The notes beneath the pieces are model-generated. The model was given only the letters and a program-made list of their open reading frames with translations, did not search any database and was not told where the DNA came from. A stretch of DNA of 36,570 bases from Candidatus Binatia bacterium (GTDB lineage Bacteria > Desulfobacterota > Binatia > UBA1149 > CAITLU01): assembly GCA_036493895.1 (NCBI GenBank), contig DASXOZ010000037.1, forward strand, positions 1-36,570. Reading direction: 5' to 3'. The translations under genes were made by a program, and so were the position numbers. Shown piece after piece: positions 22,689 through 36,570 of this stretch. Every line of letters starts with the position of its first letter. Within the stretch, counting starts at the first letter, position 1.

Positions 22689-23864
22689 ATGATGCGCTGC
22701 GACGTCCTCGTCGTCGGCGGCGGGCCGGCCGGCTCGACCTGCGCGCGTGCGCTCACGCGGGCCGGGATCGACGTCATCGTTGCCGACAAGGCGAAGTTCC
22801 CGCGCGACAAGGTCTGCGCCGGCTGGATCACGCCGGCGGTCGTCCATGAGCTGGAGCTGGACCTGGGCGAGTACGCGCGCGGCCGGACTCTCGATGCGGT
22901 ACACGGCTTTCGCATCGGCCGCATCGGCAACCGCATCCACGAGCACCGCTACGTCCGGCCGATGAGCTACGGGATTCGTCGCTGCGAGCTGGACCATTTC
23001 CTGCTCGAGCGCAGCGGAGCGCGCCTCGTGCAGGGCGTGAAGGTCGATGCGATCGAGCGAAGGGCAGGACGCTGGAAAGTCGGCGGAATCGAGGCGGATG
23101 TTCTCGTCGGAGCCGGCGGTCACTTCTGTCCGGTCGCACGAGCGACGGGCAGCATGTCGGATGCGGCGGTCATCGCGGCCGAAGAAGCCGAGTTCGTTTT
23201 CGACGAAGCCGCGAGCGGCGGCTGCGCGGTCGAAGGCGGAGTTCCCGAGCTCTACTTCACGCAGGACCTGACGGGTTACGGCTGGGCTTTCCGCAAGGGA
23301 CCGATGCTCAATATCGGCCTCGGCGTGCGCTCGGGCGCGGGTGCCGGCGGCGCCGGCCTGCGCCGGCGCATCGAGGATTTCCTCGCGTGGCTCGTGCGCG
23401 AAGGCCGCATCGGCCGCGTGCCGGAAGCGCGGATGAAGGGCCACGCCTACGTGCTCGAGCCCGACAGCCGGCGCACGCGCTTTGGTGGAGGCTTCGTTCT
23501 CATCGGAGATGCGGCGGGCCTGGCGTGCGACCGCAGCGGGGAAGGCATCCGCACCGCGGTCGAGTCGGCGCTGATGGCTGCGCACACCATCCACGATGCG
23601 CTCGGCCGCGGCGAAGTCGGGGCCGACGCTCTCGCGTCCTACGGCACCGCGCTCGCGCGCCGCTTCGGCGCCGCGGCGGACCCTTCGCGTCTTCTCCCGG
23701 AGAAGCTGCGCCGCAACATCGCGGCAACCCTGATGACGAGCGGCTGGTTTTCCCGCCGGATCCTGCTCGAGCGCTGGTTTCTTCACGCGCACGACGATGC
23801 TCTGCCGGTGTGGCCGCCTCCCGCAGTGGCCTCGGCAGTGCTGGAGCATTCGCGCGCCGCGTGA
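22689..23864 (+). CDS. FAD-dependent oxidoreductase, geranylgeranyl-reductase family
   Basis: 391-residue flavoprotein. Motifs are the N-terminal dinucleotide-binding VLVVGGGPAGSTCARALTRAG, KAKFPRDKVCAGWITP (the P-R-D-K-x-C-x-G motif of geranylgeranyl/archaeol reductases and related hydroxylases), RCELDHFLLERSG, a central YGWAFRKG segment and the second FAD motif GFVLIGDAAGLACDRSGEGIRTAVESALMAA (quoted in part). The family reduces isolated double bonds in isoprenoid chains or oxidises lipids and aromatic rings. Start ATG 22689 or 22692, 2 bp after cfa, so the two are one transcription unit. No isoprenoid or bacteriochlorophyll genes are nearby, which favours a lipid-tail substrate; this is inference from context. 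It converges with the histidine-kinase genes. Confidence 0.85.
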   Translation: MMRCDVLVVGGGPAGSTCARALTRAGIDVIVADKAKFPRDKVCAGWITPAVVHELELDLGEYARGRTLDAVHGFRIGRIGNRIHEHRYVRPMSYGIRRCELDHFLLERSGARLVQGVKVDAIERRAGRWKVGGIEADVLVGAGGHFCPVARATGSMSDAAVIAAEEAEFVFDEAASGGCAVEGGVPELYFTQDLTGYGWAFRKGPMLNIGLGVRSGAGAGGAGLRRRIEDFLAWLVREGRIGRVPEARMKGHAYVLEPDSRRTRFGGGFVLIGDAAGLACDRSGEGIRTAVESALMAAHTIHDALGRGEVGADALASYGTALARRFGAAADPSRLLPEKLRRNIAATLMTSGWFSRRILLERWFLHAHDDALPVWPPPAVASAVLEHSRAA

Positions 23865-23937
23865 GGGATACGTTCGGCGTCCGTCCGTGCGAAGAAGAAG
23901 TGCGGCGTCGTCATGCCGCCCGAAAAGACAGTGCGGC

Positions 23938-25547
23938 TCAGCCCGCGATCATCCTCAGCAGCTCGTCGATCTTGACCGGCTTGACGGTGTGCATGTCGAA
24001 GCCCGCTTCCCGCGACAGCTCGCGGTCGCGCTCCTGGCCGTACCCGGTCATCGCGATGATTCGGGTATCGGTCAGCCCCTGCTGCCGCATGCGGCGGCAC
24101 ACTTCGTAGCCGTCGAGGCCCGGAAGCCCGATGTCCAGCAGCACCACCGACGGGCGATCGTGCACGGCGCGGTCGATGGCCGAGCTTCCGTCGTAGGCGA
24201 CGCTGACGTCGTAGCCGCGCAGCTTCATCAGCATGAACAGGCTGTCGGCGGCGTCCTGGTTGTCGTCGACGACGAGCACGCGACGTTTTTCGTCGTCGGA
24301 CCTGGTTTCGTTGCCGCGTTGCGGCTCGTGCTGCGGCTCGGCAGCGGCCGGCTCGCGAAGCGGCAGGCGCACGACGAACTCGCTTCCCTGGCCGATTCCG
24401 GAACTGGCGGCGGTGACGTTGCCGCCGTGCATGCCGACCAGGTTCTTGACCAGCGAAAGCCCGATGCCGAGGCCGCCCTGGGCCCGGTCGAGCGATCGTT
24501 CTCCCTGCGCGAACAGCTCGAAGATCTGTGTAAGCATGTGCGGCGCGATCCCGATTCCACGATCCCTTACGGAAATTGCAACCATGTCGCTCTCCTTGCG
24601 AACAGTAACGTCGATCGATCCGCCTTCATTCTGGTATTTCGCAGCGTTGGTCAGCAGGTTTGCGACCACCTGGGTGAGCCTGGTGAGGTCGCCGGTGATC
24701 GCGATGGAACGTTCGGGAACCTCGACGCGCAGGCGATGAGCCTGCTTCTCGATCAGTGCACGCGTGGTCTCGATTGCGGAGCCGACGACGTCGGCGACCG
24801 TCAGCGGCTCCATTCTCAGCTTGATCTTGCCCTGGGTGATCCGCGATACGTCCAGGAGATCGTCGACCAGCCGCGTGAGCTGGTCGGCCTGGCGCTCGAT
24901 GACGTCCCGGCACCAGGCAAGGTCGGGGTCCGGGGTTTTCTTCATGCCCATGATCCCCACGGCGTTGCGTACCGAGGCCAGAGGGTTGCGCAGCTCGTGA
25001 GCCAGCAGTGCGAGGAACTCGTCCTTGCGGTGGTCGGCCTCGCGAAGCTGGTTCGCCAGCGTCTGCTGGCGCTCGATCGCAGCCTCCAGCTCCGCGGTGC
25101 GCTCGGTGACGCGGCGTTCGAGATCGCGCGCCAGTCGCTCCGACTCGCGAGTCTTGCGGTAGAGCTCCGTGAAAACGCTGACCTTGGCGCGCAGCAGCTC
25201 GGGAACGACGGGAACCGACACGTAGTCGACCGCGCCGGATTCGTACCCTTTCAGGCGGTCGATGTCGGTCAGGTGGACGGCCGACACGAAGATGATCGCG
25301 GTCCTCTGGTAGCGAGGATGCCCGCGAATCACTTCGGCCAGCTCGAACCCGTCCATGTCCGGCATGCTGACGTCCATCAGTACGACGGTGATCTCCCTCT
25401 TGAGCAGGTGGTCGAGGGCCTCGCGTGCCGAGTTTGCCTTGACGAGGTTCTCACCGAGCTGGCTCAGCATCGCCTCGTAGCTGAGCAGCTTGGCCGGCTG
25501 GTCGTCGACCAGCAGGATGTTGACCGGCTCGTATCCGTTCATGCTCA

Positions 25548-25548
<1 letters not shown>
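23938..25548 (-). CDS. Hybrid histidine kinase, receiver-kinase-receiver
   Basis: 536-residue soluble kinase with no membrane segment. Order: receiver 1 (about 8-125, phosphoacceptor D59 in VLMDVSMPDMDG), a coiled coil (about 128-172), HisKA with H184 in LLAHELRNPLASV, HATPase_c (LTNAAKYQNEGG, DRGIGIAPHML, GGLGIGLSLVKNLVGMHGG), and receiver 2 (about 425-535, D472 in VLLDIGLPGLDG, Lys in HTVKPV). Receiver 1 has VDYVSVPV where receivers normally carry a Lys before the Pro, so its switching may be altered. The ATG at 25548 shares a base with the stop of the giant kinase upstream (TGATG), which points to coupled translation and a joint pathway. No HPt or output domain is present, so a separate phosphotransfer protein should exist elsewhere. 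MSMNG begins at 25548; ATG 25542 is an alternative. Confidence 0.88.
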
Positions 25549-31820
<6,272 letters not shown>

Positions 31821-32158
31821 TCGTCGTCCTCGCAGCCGCACGTCCGCGAGCGGAGGCGGCATCGACTTTTTTCGGCAGGGAGATTCCCGCGGCCGTAAGA
31901 GCCTGAAGCAATTCCATCAAACGGAAAAGAGGAGAATGACGGGAAGTCTCGCGCGCAACGTCGCCGGCCGGATCGTTGCGTGGAGACTGCGGCGGCAAAG
32001 CAACTTTGTGCGCCGCGCACTTGCTGTGCTTTTGTGACGCGCGTCGCTCCGACGGGGGCGCCGCTCAACCGCGCCGTATTCGCCCACCCACTTGAGGGAA
32101 GCAACACCCGTGCGGGAGCCGCGCCGCACCGCAGCACGTGTCGGAGAGCAATCTGCTG
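31821..32158. other. Non-coding interval upstream of the giant kinase
   Basis: I see no credible gene in these 338 bp between lptG and the kinase, both on the minus strand. A 6-bp stem, GTGCGG/CCGCAC (32110-32129), lies 30 nt past the lptG stop and could be a weak terminator without a U-tract. The kinase promoter should be here but no clear -35/-10 pair stands out. Confidence 0.35.
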
Positions 32159-33238
32159 CTAACGCGCCAGTCTCGAAACATACAGCGATGCAGCCAGCAC
32201 TGCGCAGATCAGATTGGTCGCCCAGGCTGCCAGCGGCGGCGAGATCTGGCCTGTCCGTCCCGCCGACAGGGCGAGACCCGTCAGGATCCAGTAAGAGAAG
32301 CCGATCACAAGTCCGGCGACCGTCCCCCGGGCGAGGCCTGCGCTGCGGCCGGCGCGAAGCGCGACCGGCACCGCGAGCACCGTGACGACGAAGCCGGCGA
32401 ACGGCCAAGCCAGCTTGCGATGGAGATCGACGAGCAGGTCGTCGGCGGCCAGGCCGCGGGCCTTCATCTGGGCGATGAGACGGCGAAGCTCGAGGAAACT
32501 GAACTCTTCGGGCTGACGCTTGCGCGCCGTGAGGTTCTCCGGGTCTTCATCGAGGACGAACTGGCCCGCTGCCAGCGCGTGCACCTGGAGGTCGTCGCCG
32601 TGGATGTCCTTGACGACGCCAGCCGACGCCACCCAGCGTCCGTCGCTGTACGTCATCGAATCGATCTCGGTGACCCGCTGGAGGCGGAACTCGGGATCGG
32701 CCTCGTACAGCGCCAGTCCGGATATCGTGCGGGCGCCGGCGTCGTAGCGTCGGATGTGGACGAAACCGCGGTCACTCTCGAACCAGAGCGAGGCCGCGTC
32801 GAAGACGCCGCGGTACACCTTCTGCTTCAGCTCGACGTCCCACAGCCACCGCGAGCGAGTCGCCGACACCGGCACCACCGCCTCGCTCCACAGCAGCGCA
32901 CCGATGCTGAGCACCAGCGCGGTGACCGCCAGAGGCAGCGCGATGCGCCTGGTGCTCATGCCGCAGGCCCTCATCGCGACGATCTCGTGCGTCCGCATGA
33001 GGCGCCCGATCGATACCAGCGTCGCGAGCAGGCAGGCGGCAGGGAAGACGTCGAAGAGGATTTTCGGAAGCTTGAACAGAAAATAGCTGACGAGGGCCGT
33101 CGACGACGGCGAGAACTGCAGGACTTCGCCGACGCGATCGAAGACGTCGATGATGAGGTAGACGCCGGCTCCGGCGCACATCGCCGTTACGAAAACGCCG
33201 AACCACATCCGTGCAAGGTAGCGCGACAGGATGCTCAC
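32159..33238 (-). CDS. lptG: LPS export ABC transporter permease LptG
   Basis: 359-residue inner-membrane permease of the LptB2FG complex, which extracts lipopolysaccharide from the inner membrane and passes it to the LptC-LptA bridge. It has the YjgP/YjgQ architecture: three N-terminal helices (WFGVFVTAMCAGAGVYLIIDVF, FDVFPAACLLATLVSIGRL, PLAVTALVLSIGALL), a periplasmic beta-jellyroll region (about 120-255) and three C-terminal helices. The conserved RTHEIVAMRACGMS coupling-helix segment, which contacts LptB, is present. Translation starts at GTG 33238, which overlaps the lptF stop (GTGA), so the pair is translationally coupled. Being second in the pair and this length favour LptG over a second LptF. 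Confidence 0.9.
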   Translation of the reverse strand: MSILSRYLARMWFGVFVTAMCAGAGVYLIIDVFDRVGEVLQFSPSSTALVSYFLFKLPKILFDVFPAACLLATLVSIGRLMRTHEIVAMRACGMSTRRIALPLAVTALVLSIGALLWSEAVVPVSATRSRWLWDVELKQKVYRGVFDAASLWFESDRGFVHIRRYDAGARTISGLALYEADPEFRLQRVTEIDSMTYSDGRWVASAGVVKDIHGDDLQVHALAAGQFVLDEDPENLTARKRQPEEFSFLELRRLIAQMKARGLAADDLLVDLHRKLAWPFAGFVVTVLAVPVALRAGRSAGLARGTVAGLVIGFSYWILTGLALSAGRTGQISPPLAAWATNLICAVLAASLYVSRLAR

Positions 33239-34425
33239 GGCCGATCTCCGGGGCCGGCGGCAGTTACGCCGCCTGCCAGGGCGACTGCCCGCGCGCCCGA
33301 ATCAGTGCGCGTGCGTGACGGCAGGAGCGGCGCGTCCTGCGCGGTGCGCAACAGCGTCCACGCACCGAGCAGCAGCAACGAGCAGTCCGGAAGCCACAGC
33401 GCCACCGACGGCGGCAGCTTCTGCGCACGTCCCATCGCAACGGCGATGCTCAGCAACGCGTAGTACGCAAGGATCGTCAGCACGCAGATGCCGACCGCGC
33501 GACCGCGCGTCGTCGGCGACGGATGGAATCCGAGGCCGGTACCGAAGAGGGCGAGAGCAATGGCGGCGGCCGCGATGCCGAAGCGGCGGTACAGCTCGAT
33601 GGCTGCCTCGCGGGCGCGGCCGGCGTCGTCTCCGCCAAGATTGTCGCGGATGTCCTGCCAGCGCAGCGTGGCGGGCTCGTCGCTGGCCGGCTTGTTGCCG
33701 GTGGCGGTGCGAAGCTCCAGGTGCACTTCGAGGGAGCGGAACTGCGTGACGTCGAATTCGTTGCCGGTCTCGCGCGAGGTGACGCTGGTGCCGTCGAAGA
33801 GTTGCAGGAACAGGCGCCCGCTCTCTTCGTGACCTCCGACGAGCCCGCGGCGCGCGAATACGGTGGAGCCGGCCGACCCGCCGCGCTCGTCGGACAGCAT
33901 CACTCCGAAGAGCTCGCCGCTCTTCGGCTCGATGTGGTCGACGTAGACGACCATGTGCTCGAAATCGGTATTGAAAAATCGCGGACGCACGGCGGCGGAC
34001 GCGCGCGTTTTGGCGATTTCGAAACCGGTTTTCTCGATTTCGCGGTGACCCCATGGCCGCGCCGTCATCGACAAGGCGAGCGTCGCCAGCGCGACCACGA
34101 GGGAAAACGAGACCACGGTAGGAAGCACCTGCCAGACGCTGAGTCCGGCGGCGCGAAGGGCCAGCGTTTCGCGGTCCGACGCCATGCGGCCGAGCGCCGC
34201 GACGACGCCGATCAGGAACGCCATCGGCAGCGTGGCCTCGAGGAAGGAGGGAAGAATTGCCACGAGCAGCTGAAGCACCAGCGCCGCCGGGACTCCGCGC
34301 GCGAAGATCAGCTCGATCAGCTCGACGGCGCGCAGCAGGAACAGGATGGACGAGAAAATCGCGATGCCCGCAAGAAACGCGCCGGCGATCTCGCGAAGGA
34401 GATACCTTCGCAGGGTTTTACCCAT
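33235..34425 (-). CDS. lptF: LPS export ABC transporter permease LptF
   Basis: 396-residue partner of LptG in the lipopolysaccharide exporter. The N-terminus LRRYLLREIAGAFLAGIAIF is the typical LptF start. SFLEATLPMAFLIGVVAALGRMASDRETLALRAAGLS holds helix 2 and the coupling helix (quoted in part). A periplasmic domain follows (about 110-290, with VVYVDHIEPKSGELFGVML), then three C-terminal helices, including RRFGIAAAAIALALFGTGLG. The last about 35 residues are an extra Arg/Ala/Gly-rich tail. ATG 34425 is the start that fits the family; the open frame continues upstream through the divergent methyltransferase gene as a shadow. LptB, the ATPase, is not in the window, as usual. Confidence 0.9.
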   Translation of the reverse strand: MGKTLRRYLLREIAGAFLAGIAIFSSILFLLRAVELIELIFARGVPAALVLQLLVAILPSFLEATLPMAFLIGVVAALGRMASDRETLALRAAGLSVWQVLPTVVSFSLVVALATLALSMTARPWGHREIEKTGFEIAKTRASAAVRPRFFNTDFEHMVVYVDHIEPKSGELFGVMLSDERGGSAGSTVFARRGLVGGHEESGRLFLQLFDGTSVTSRETGNEFDVTQFRSLEVHLELRTATGNKPASDEPATLRWQDIRDNLGGDDAGRAREAAIELYRRFGIAAAAIALALFGTGLGFHPSPTTRGRAVGICVLTILAYYALLSIAVAMGRAQKLPPSVALWLPDCSLLLLGAWTLLRTAQDAPLLPSRTRTDSGARAVALAGGVTAAGPGDRP

Positions 34426-34479
34426 GAAGTGGGCAGTGTAATGAACCACCCGCGCGGTTACCAAGCCGCGTTCCGCAGC

Positions 34480-35340
34480 ATGTCCCGACGCCCGAACCAC
34501 GGCCGGCCCCGCAGTGCCCCTGATCCGATGCGCGATACGGAGCGCGTCGTCGTCGCCGGTCCGAATGCCGTCGAAGCGGCGCTCGAGGCCTGCGCACCTG
34601 GCGGCGGGCGGAAAGGCGGTGCGGCGCCGGGTGCCGCAACCAGCGTCTCGAAGATCCACCGCCTGTACCTCGAAGATACGGCCGGAGGACGCAGCCAGCG
34701 CCTTGCGCAGAGGGCCCACGAGCTGGCGGTGCCGGTTTCGATGGTTGGAAAGGGGGAGTGCGACCGCATGGCCGGCGCGCGCTGCCAGGGCGTCGCCGCC
34801 GAGATCGCGTACGCATACGCCGATCTCGACGACGTGCTCGCACGTGACGGCCTCGTCGTGTTCCTCGACGGGATTGCCGACCCTCACAACCTCGGAGCCA
34901 TCCTGAGGACGGCCGAGGCCGCGGGAGCGTCGGGTGCAGTGATTCCCGAGCGCCGCGCTGCCCATGTCAGCGGTACGGTGATGCGCGTGTCGGCCGGCGC
35001 TGCGGTGTTTCTCCCGGTTGCCAGGGTCACCAACCTCGTACGTTCGCTCCAGCAGGCGCGCGACGCCGGGTTCTGGATCGTCGGCCTTGCTGCCGACGGC
35101 CAGAACACCGTGCCGCGCGCCGGCGAGGATCCAAGGACGGGTGCTCGGATCGGCCTGGTGATCGGAGCGGAGGGCGACGGCATGCACCGCCTCGTCACGG
35201 AGCACTGCGACGAGATCGCGCGGCTCCCGATGCAGGGGCGCGTCGAGTCGCTCAATGCGTCCGTGGCTGCCGGGCTGGCGATTTACCGCCTGCTCGACGG
35301 GCGCCTGTTCGGGGCCGGGGGCACGCGCAAGAAAAAGTGA
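34480..35340 (+). CDS. rlmB: SpoU/TrmH-family 23S rRNA 2'-O-ribose methyltransferase (RlmB-like)
   Basis: 286-residue SPOUT methyltransferase. An N-terminal substrate-binding domain (VVVAGPNAVEAAL, then LAVPVSMVGKGECDRMAGARCQGVAAEI, cited in part) precedes the knotted catalytic domain. Its motifs are LDGIADPHNLGAILRTAEAAG (motif 1, with the catalytic Asn and Arg), LVIGAEGDGMHRL (motif 2) and MQGRVESLNASVAAGLAIY (motif 3). RlmB methylates G2251 of 23S rRNA in E. coli; the paralogue TrmH acts on tRNA, but the N-terminal domain favours RlmB. The start is uncertain: ATG 34480 (MSRRPNHGRP) is preferred, ATG 34441 or 34528 are possible. It diverges from lptF with only a few tens of bp between, so the promoters must overlap. 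The C-terminus ends GTRKKK. Confidence 0.85.
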   Translation: MSRRPNHGRPRSAPDPMRDTERVVVAGPNAVEAALEACAPGGGRKGGAAPGAATSVSKIHRLYLEDTAGGRSQRLAQRAHELAVPVSMVGKGECDRMAGARCQGVAAEIAYAYADLDDVLARDGLVVFLDGIADPHNLGAILRTAEAAGASGAVIPERRAAHVSGTVMRVSAGAAVFLPVARVTNLVRSLQQARDAGFWIVGLAADGQNTVPRAGEDPRTGARIGLVIGAEGDGMHRLVTEHCDEIARLPMQGRVESLNASVAAGLAIYRLLDGRLFGAGGTRKKK

Positions 35341-35812
35341 TGTGACGTCTTCCTTTCGCGGTCTAATGCCCTGTCAATCCGATGGAAACTTGTCGCAGCG
35401 ACATCGTCGATCGCGGGCCGGCGGCACGTCCGCTCCTGACGGTGCTTGCGGGCGCTTGCATGGCCACCTCGTTCGATAACCCGGAGTGGCTCCCGGCGCG
35501 CCGCGCGGGTACGGCGTTCGTCCCTAGCGAGATGCCGGGCGGGCAGGGGGTCGGCATTTGACGATCGGAGAAGTGCAAGCGGCCCGATATTTCCCCCGAT
35601 GAGGGCTATCTGGCGGGCGGGGCAGCGAAAACCGCGGGGTTCGTGTGTCGCGTCTTGACTCCCCGCAGACCCGTTGATAGCAGCACGAGTTTCGATTTCA
35701 GGACCTGGGGCATTCGTACGCGCGCGAAAGCGTGACGGACGGGGTGTTTGCAGGGAGGGTCAGGCGGTGGTCCGCAAGGATGGAACCTGCCGGATCCGAC
35801 GGATTTTGCGGT
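35341..35812. other. Non-coding interval before the tRNA-tuf operon
   Basis: No protein gene is supported in these 472 bp; the short open frames have no recognisable content. TTGACT (35655-35660) and an extended TGATAGCAG (-10 element at 35678-35683) with a 17-bp spacer could be the tRNA operon promoter, giving a leader of about 120 nt. This is a weak prediction. Confidence 0.35.
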
Positions 35813-35888
35813 GCCGATGTAGCTCAACTGGTAGAGCACCTGATTTGTAATCAGTAGGTTGCCAGTTCGAGTCTGGCCATCGGCTCCA
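35813..35888 (+). tRNA. tRNA-Thr (anticodon TGT)
   Basis: Acceptor GCCGATG pairs with CATCGGC. The anticodon arm is CCTGA-TTTGTAA-TCAGT (anticodon TGT, with one C-T mismatch at its base), the T arm has GTTCGAGTC, and CCA is encoded at 35886-35888. It is first in a four-tRNA cluster ahead of tuf, equivalent to thrU in E. coli. Confidence 0.95.
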
Positions 35889-35940
35889 CGTGTGAAGAGA
35901 ACGCGTGGACAGGCGAAGGAAAAGACGGAGCAGGGCTAAG

Positions 35941-36027
<87 letters not shown>

Positions 36028-36145
36028 TCTTTTCCTTCAGCGCGAGGCGCCGCCGATTTTCGCTCGGATTCATCAGGCAACCGGTCCGCGAGCCGCTCCG
36101 GCCCTGCAGCGAGAAGCGCAGAGGCATCGAGTCGTTTTGTTTCAC

Positions 36146-36219
36146 GCGGGAGTAGCTCAGATGGTTAGAGCATCAGCCTTCCAAGCTGAGGGTCGCGAGT
36201 TCGAATCTCGTCTCCCGCT
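36146..36219 (+). tRNA. tRNA-Gly (anticodon TCC)
   Basis: Acceptor GCGGGAG pairs with CTCCCGC, the anticodon arm is TCAGC-CTTCCAA-GCTGA (TCC), and the T arm has GTTCGAATC. CCA is not encoded after the discriminator T (TTGTTC follows), so it must be added by nucleotidyltransferase. Third in the cluster, as glyT in E. coli. Confidence 0.95.
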
Positions 36220-36259
36220 TGTTCACCGCCGCGTCGCGGTCGCGGAGTGCCGCTGAGAT

Positions 36260-36332
36260 GCCCACGTAGCTCAGTTGGTAGAGCACGTCCTTGGTAAGGA
36301 CGAGGTCACCGGTTCGAGTCCGGTCGTGGGCT
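36260..36332 (+). tRNA. tRNA-Thr (anticodon GGT)
   Basis: Acceptor GCCCACG pairs with CGTGGGC, the anticodon arm is CGTCC-TTGGTAA-GGACG (GGT), and the T arm has GTTCGAGTC. CCA is not encoded. It is fourth in the cluster, as thrT in E. coli, and lies 97 bp before tuf. Confidence 0.95.
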
Positions 36333-36429
36333 CAGCGGTAAAACCGCGAGATGTCGAGCGGTTTTCCATCCAAGCGCTGGTCAGAACGAGCAAGGTTGCA
36401 AGACAGAAGAAGAAGAAAGGAAGCACGCA

Positions 36430-36570
36430 ATGGCCAAGGAAACCTTCAAACGCACCAAGCCGCACGTCAACGTGGGGACGATCGGTCACGTCGATCACGG
36501 CAAGACGACGCTGACGGCGGCGATCACGCTGGTGCAGAGCAAGAAAGGGCTGGGCTCGTTCGTCAAGTTC
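36430..36570 (+). CDS. tuf: Elongation factor Tu, 3' truncated by window end
   Basis: The first 47 codons of EF-Tu, the GTPase that delivers aminoacyl-tRNA to the ribosome. [20 protein letters not shown] is followed by the P-loop region [15 protein letters not shown], which is diagnostic. AAAGGAAG (36416-36423) gives a strong ribosome-binding site 6 nt before ATG 36430. The following segment ([14 protein letters not shown]) carries the KGL insertion style that I associate with deltaproteobacterial EF-Tu rather than the KTYGG form of gammaproteobacteria. Being directly behind the Thr-Tyr-Gly-Thr tRNA genes makes it the tufB-type copy. The rest of the gene lies beyond the window. Confidence 0.96.
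   Translation, partial: MAKETFKRTKPHVNVGTIGHVDHGKTTLTAAITLVQSKKGLGSFVKF

Noticed and set aside
35363..35658. Short open frames between rlmB and the tRNA cluster
   Set aside because: Overlapping on both strands, Arg/Ser-rich, no ribosome-binding site and no recognisable content.

Overview
The window reads as ordinary chromosome from a high-GC, Gram-negative bacterium. LptF and LptG, an outer-membrane porin and lipoprotein or signal-peptide genes show that there is an outer membrane. Three things point to a lineage formerly grouped with Deltaproteobacteria (Desulfobacterota, Myxococcota or Binatota-like): the gene order rplM-rpsI-argC, the tRNA-Thr/Tyr/Gly/Thr-tuf operon with the start of a deltaproteobacterial-looking EF-Tu, and a secreted protein with one dockerin-like calcium loop followed by a DUF1566 (Lcl-type) domain. 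The lineage call is inference. No phage, transposon, CRISPR array or plasmid gene was seen.

Layout, left to right. Positions 1-548 hold the end of a KdpE-like response regulator. Next come a MalY/PatB C-S lyase, a class III adenylate cyclase and a convergent AraC-family regulator. A small unknown protein (4383-4760) and a histidine-rich polytopic membrane protein of unknown function (4907-6118) follow. Positions 6200-10253 form what I consider the most interesting block: an outer-membrane porin, an FMN-binding-type exported protein, a four-helix His-containing membrane protein and an ApbE flavin transferase, arranged as an operon, then bacterioferritin-associated ferredoxin (bfd). Both the porin promoter and the bfd promoter carry Fur-box-like inverted repeats, so the block may be an iron-responsive extracytoplasmic flavin electron-transfer or ferric-reductase module.

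Positions 10328-14778 hold a divergent pair, mprF (aminoacyl-phosphatidylglycerol synthase and flippase) and an acvB/virJ-type periplasmic lipoprotein hydrolase, which would make and break down aminoacylated lipids. A convergent acyl-CoA synthetase follows. Then come tRNA-Asp, rplM, rpsI and argC, a two-domain polyphosphate:AMP phosphotransferase, the DUF1566 protein, and a tight pair of cyclopropane-fatty-acid synthase plus geranylgeranyl-reductase-family flavoprotein.

Positions 23938-31820 (minus strand) hold two translationally coupled hybrid histidine kinases. The upstream one is a soluble protein of 2090 residues whose sensor half contains eleven 92-residue HAMP-type repeats, followed by GAF, HisKA/HATPase and three receiver domains. 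The downstream one is receiver-kinase-receiver. Both lack an HPt domain. Then come lptF-lptG, a divergent SpoU/RlmB-type 23S rRNA methyltransferase, a non-coding stretch of about 470 bp, four tRNA genes and the first 47 codons of tuf, cut by the window end.
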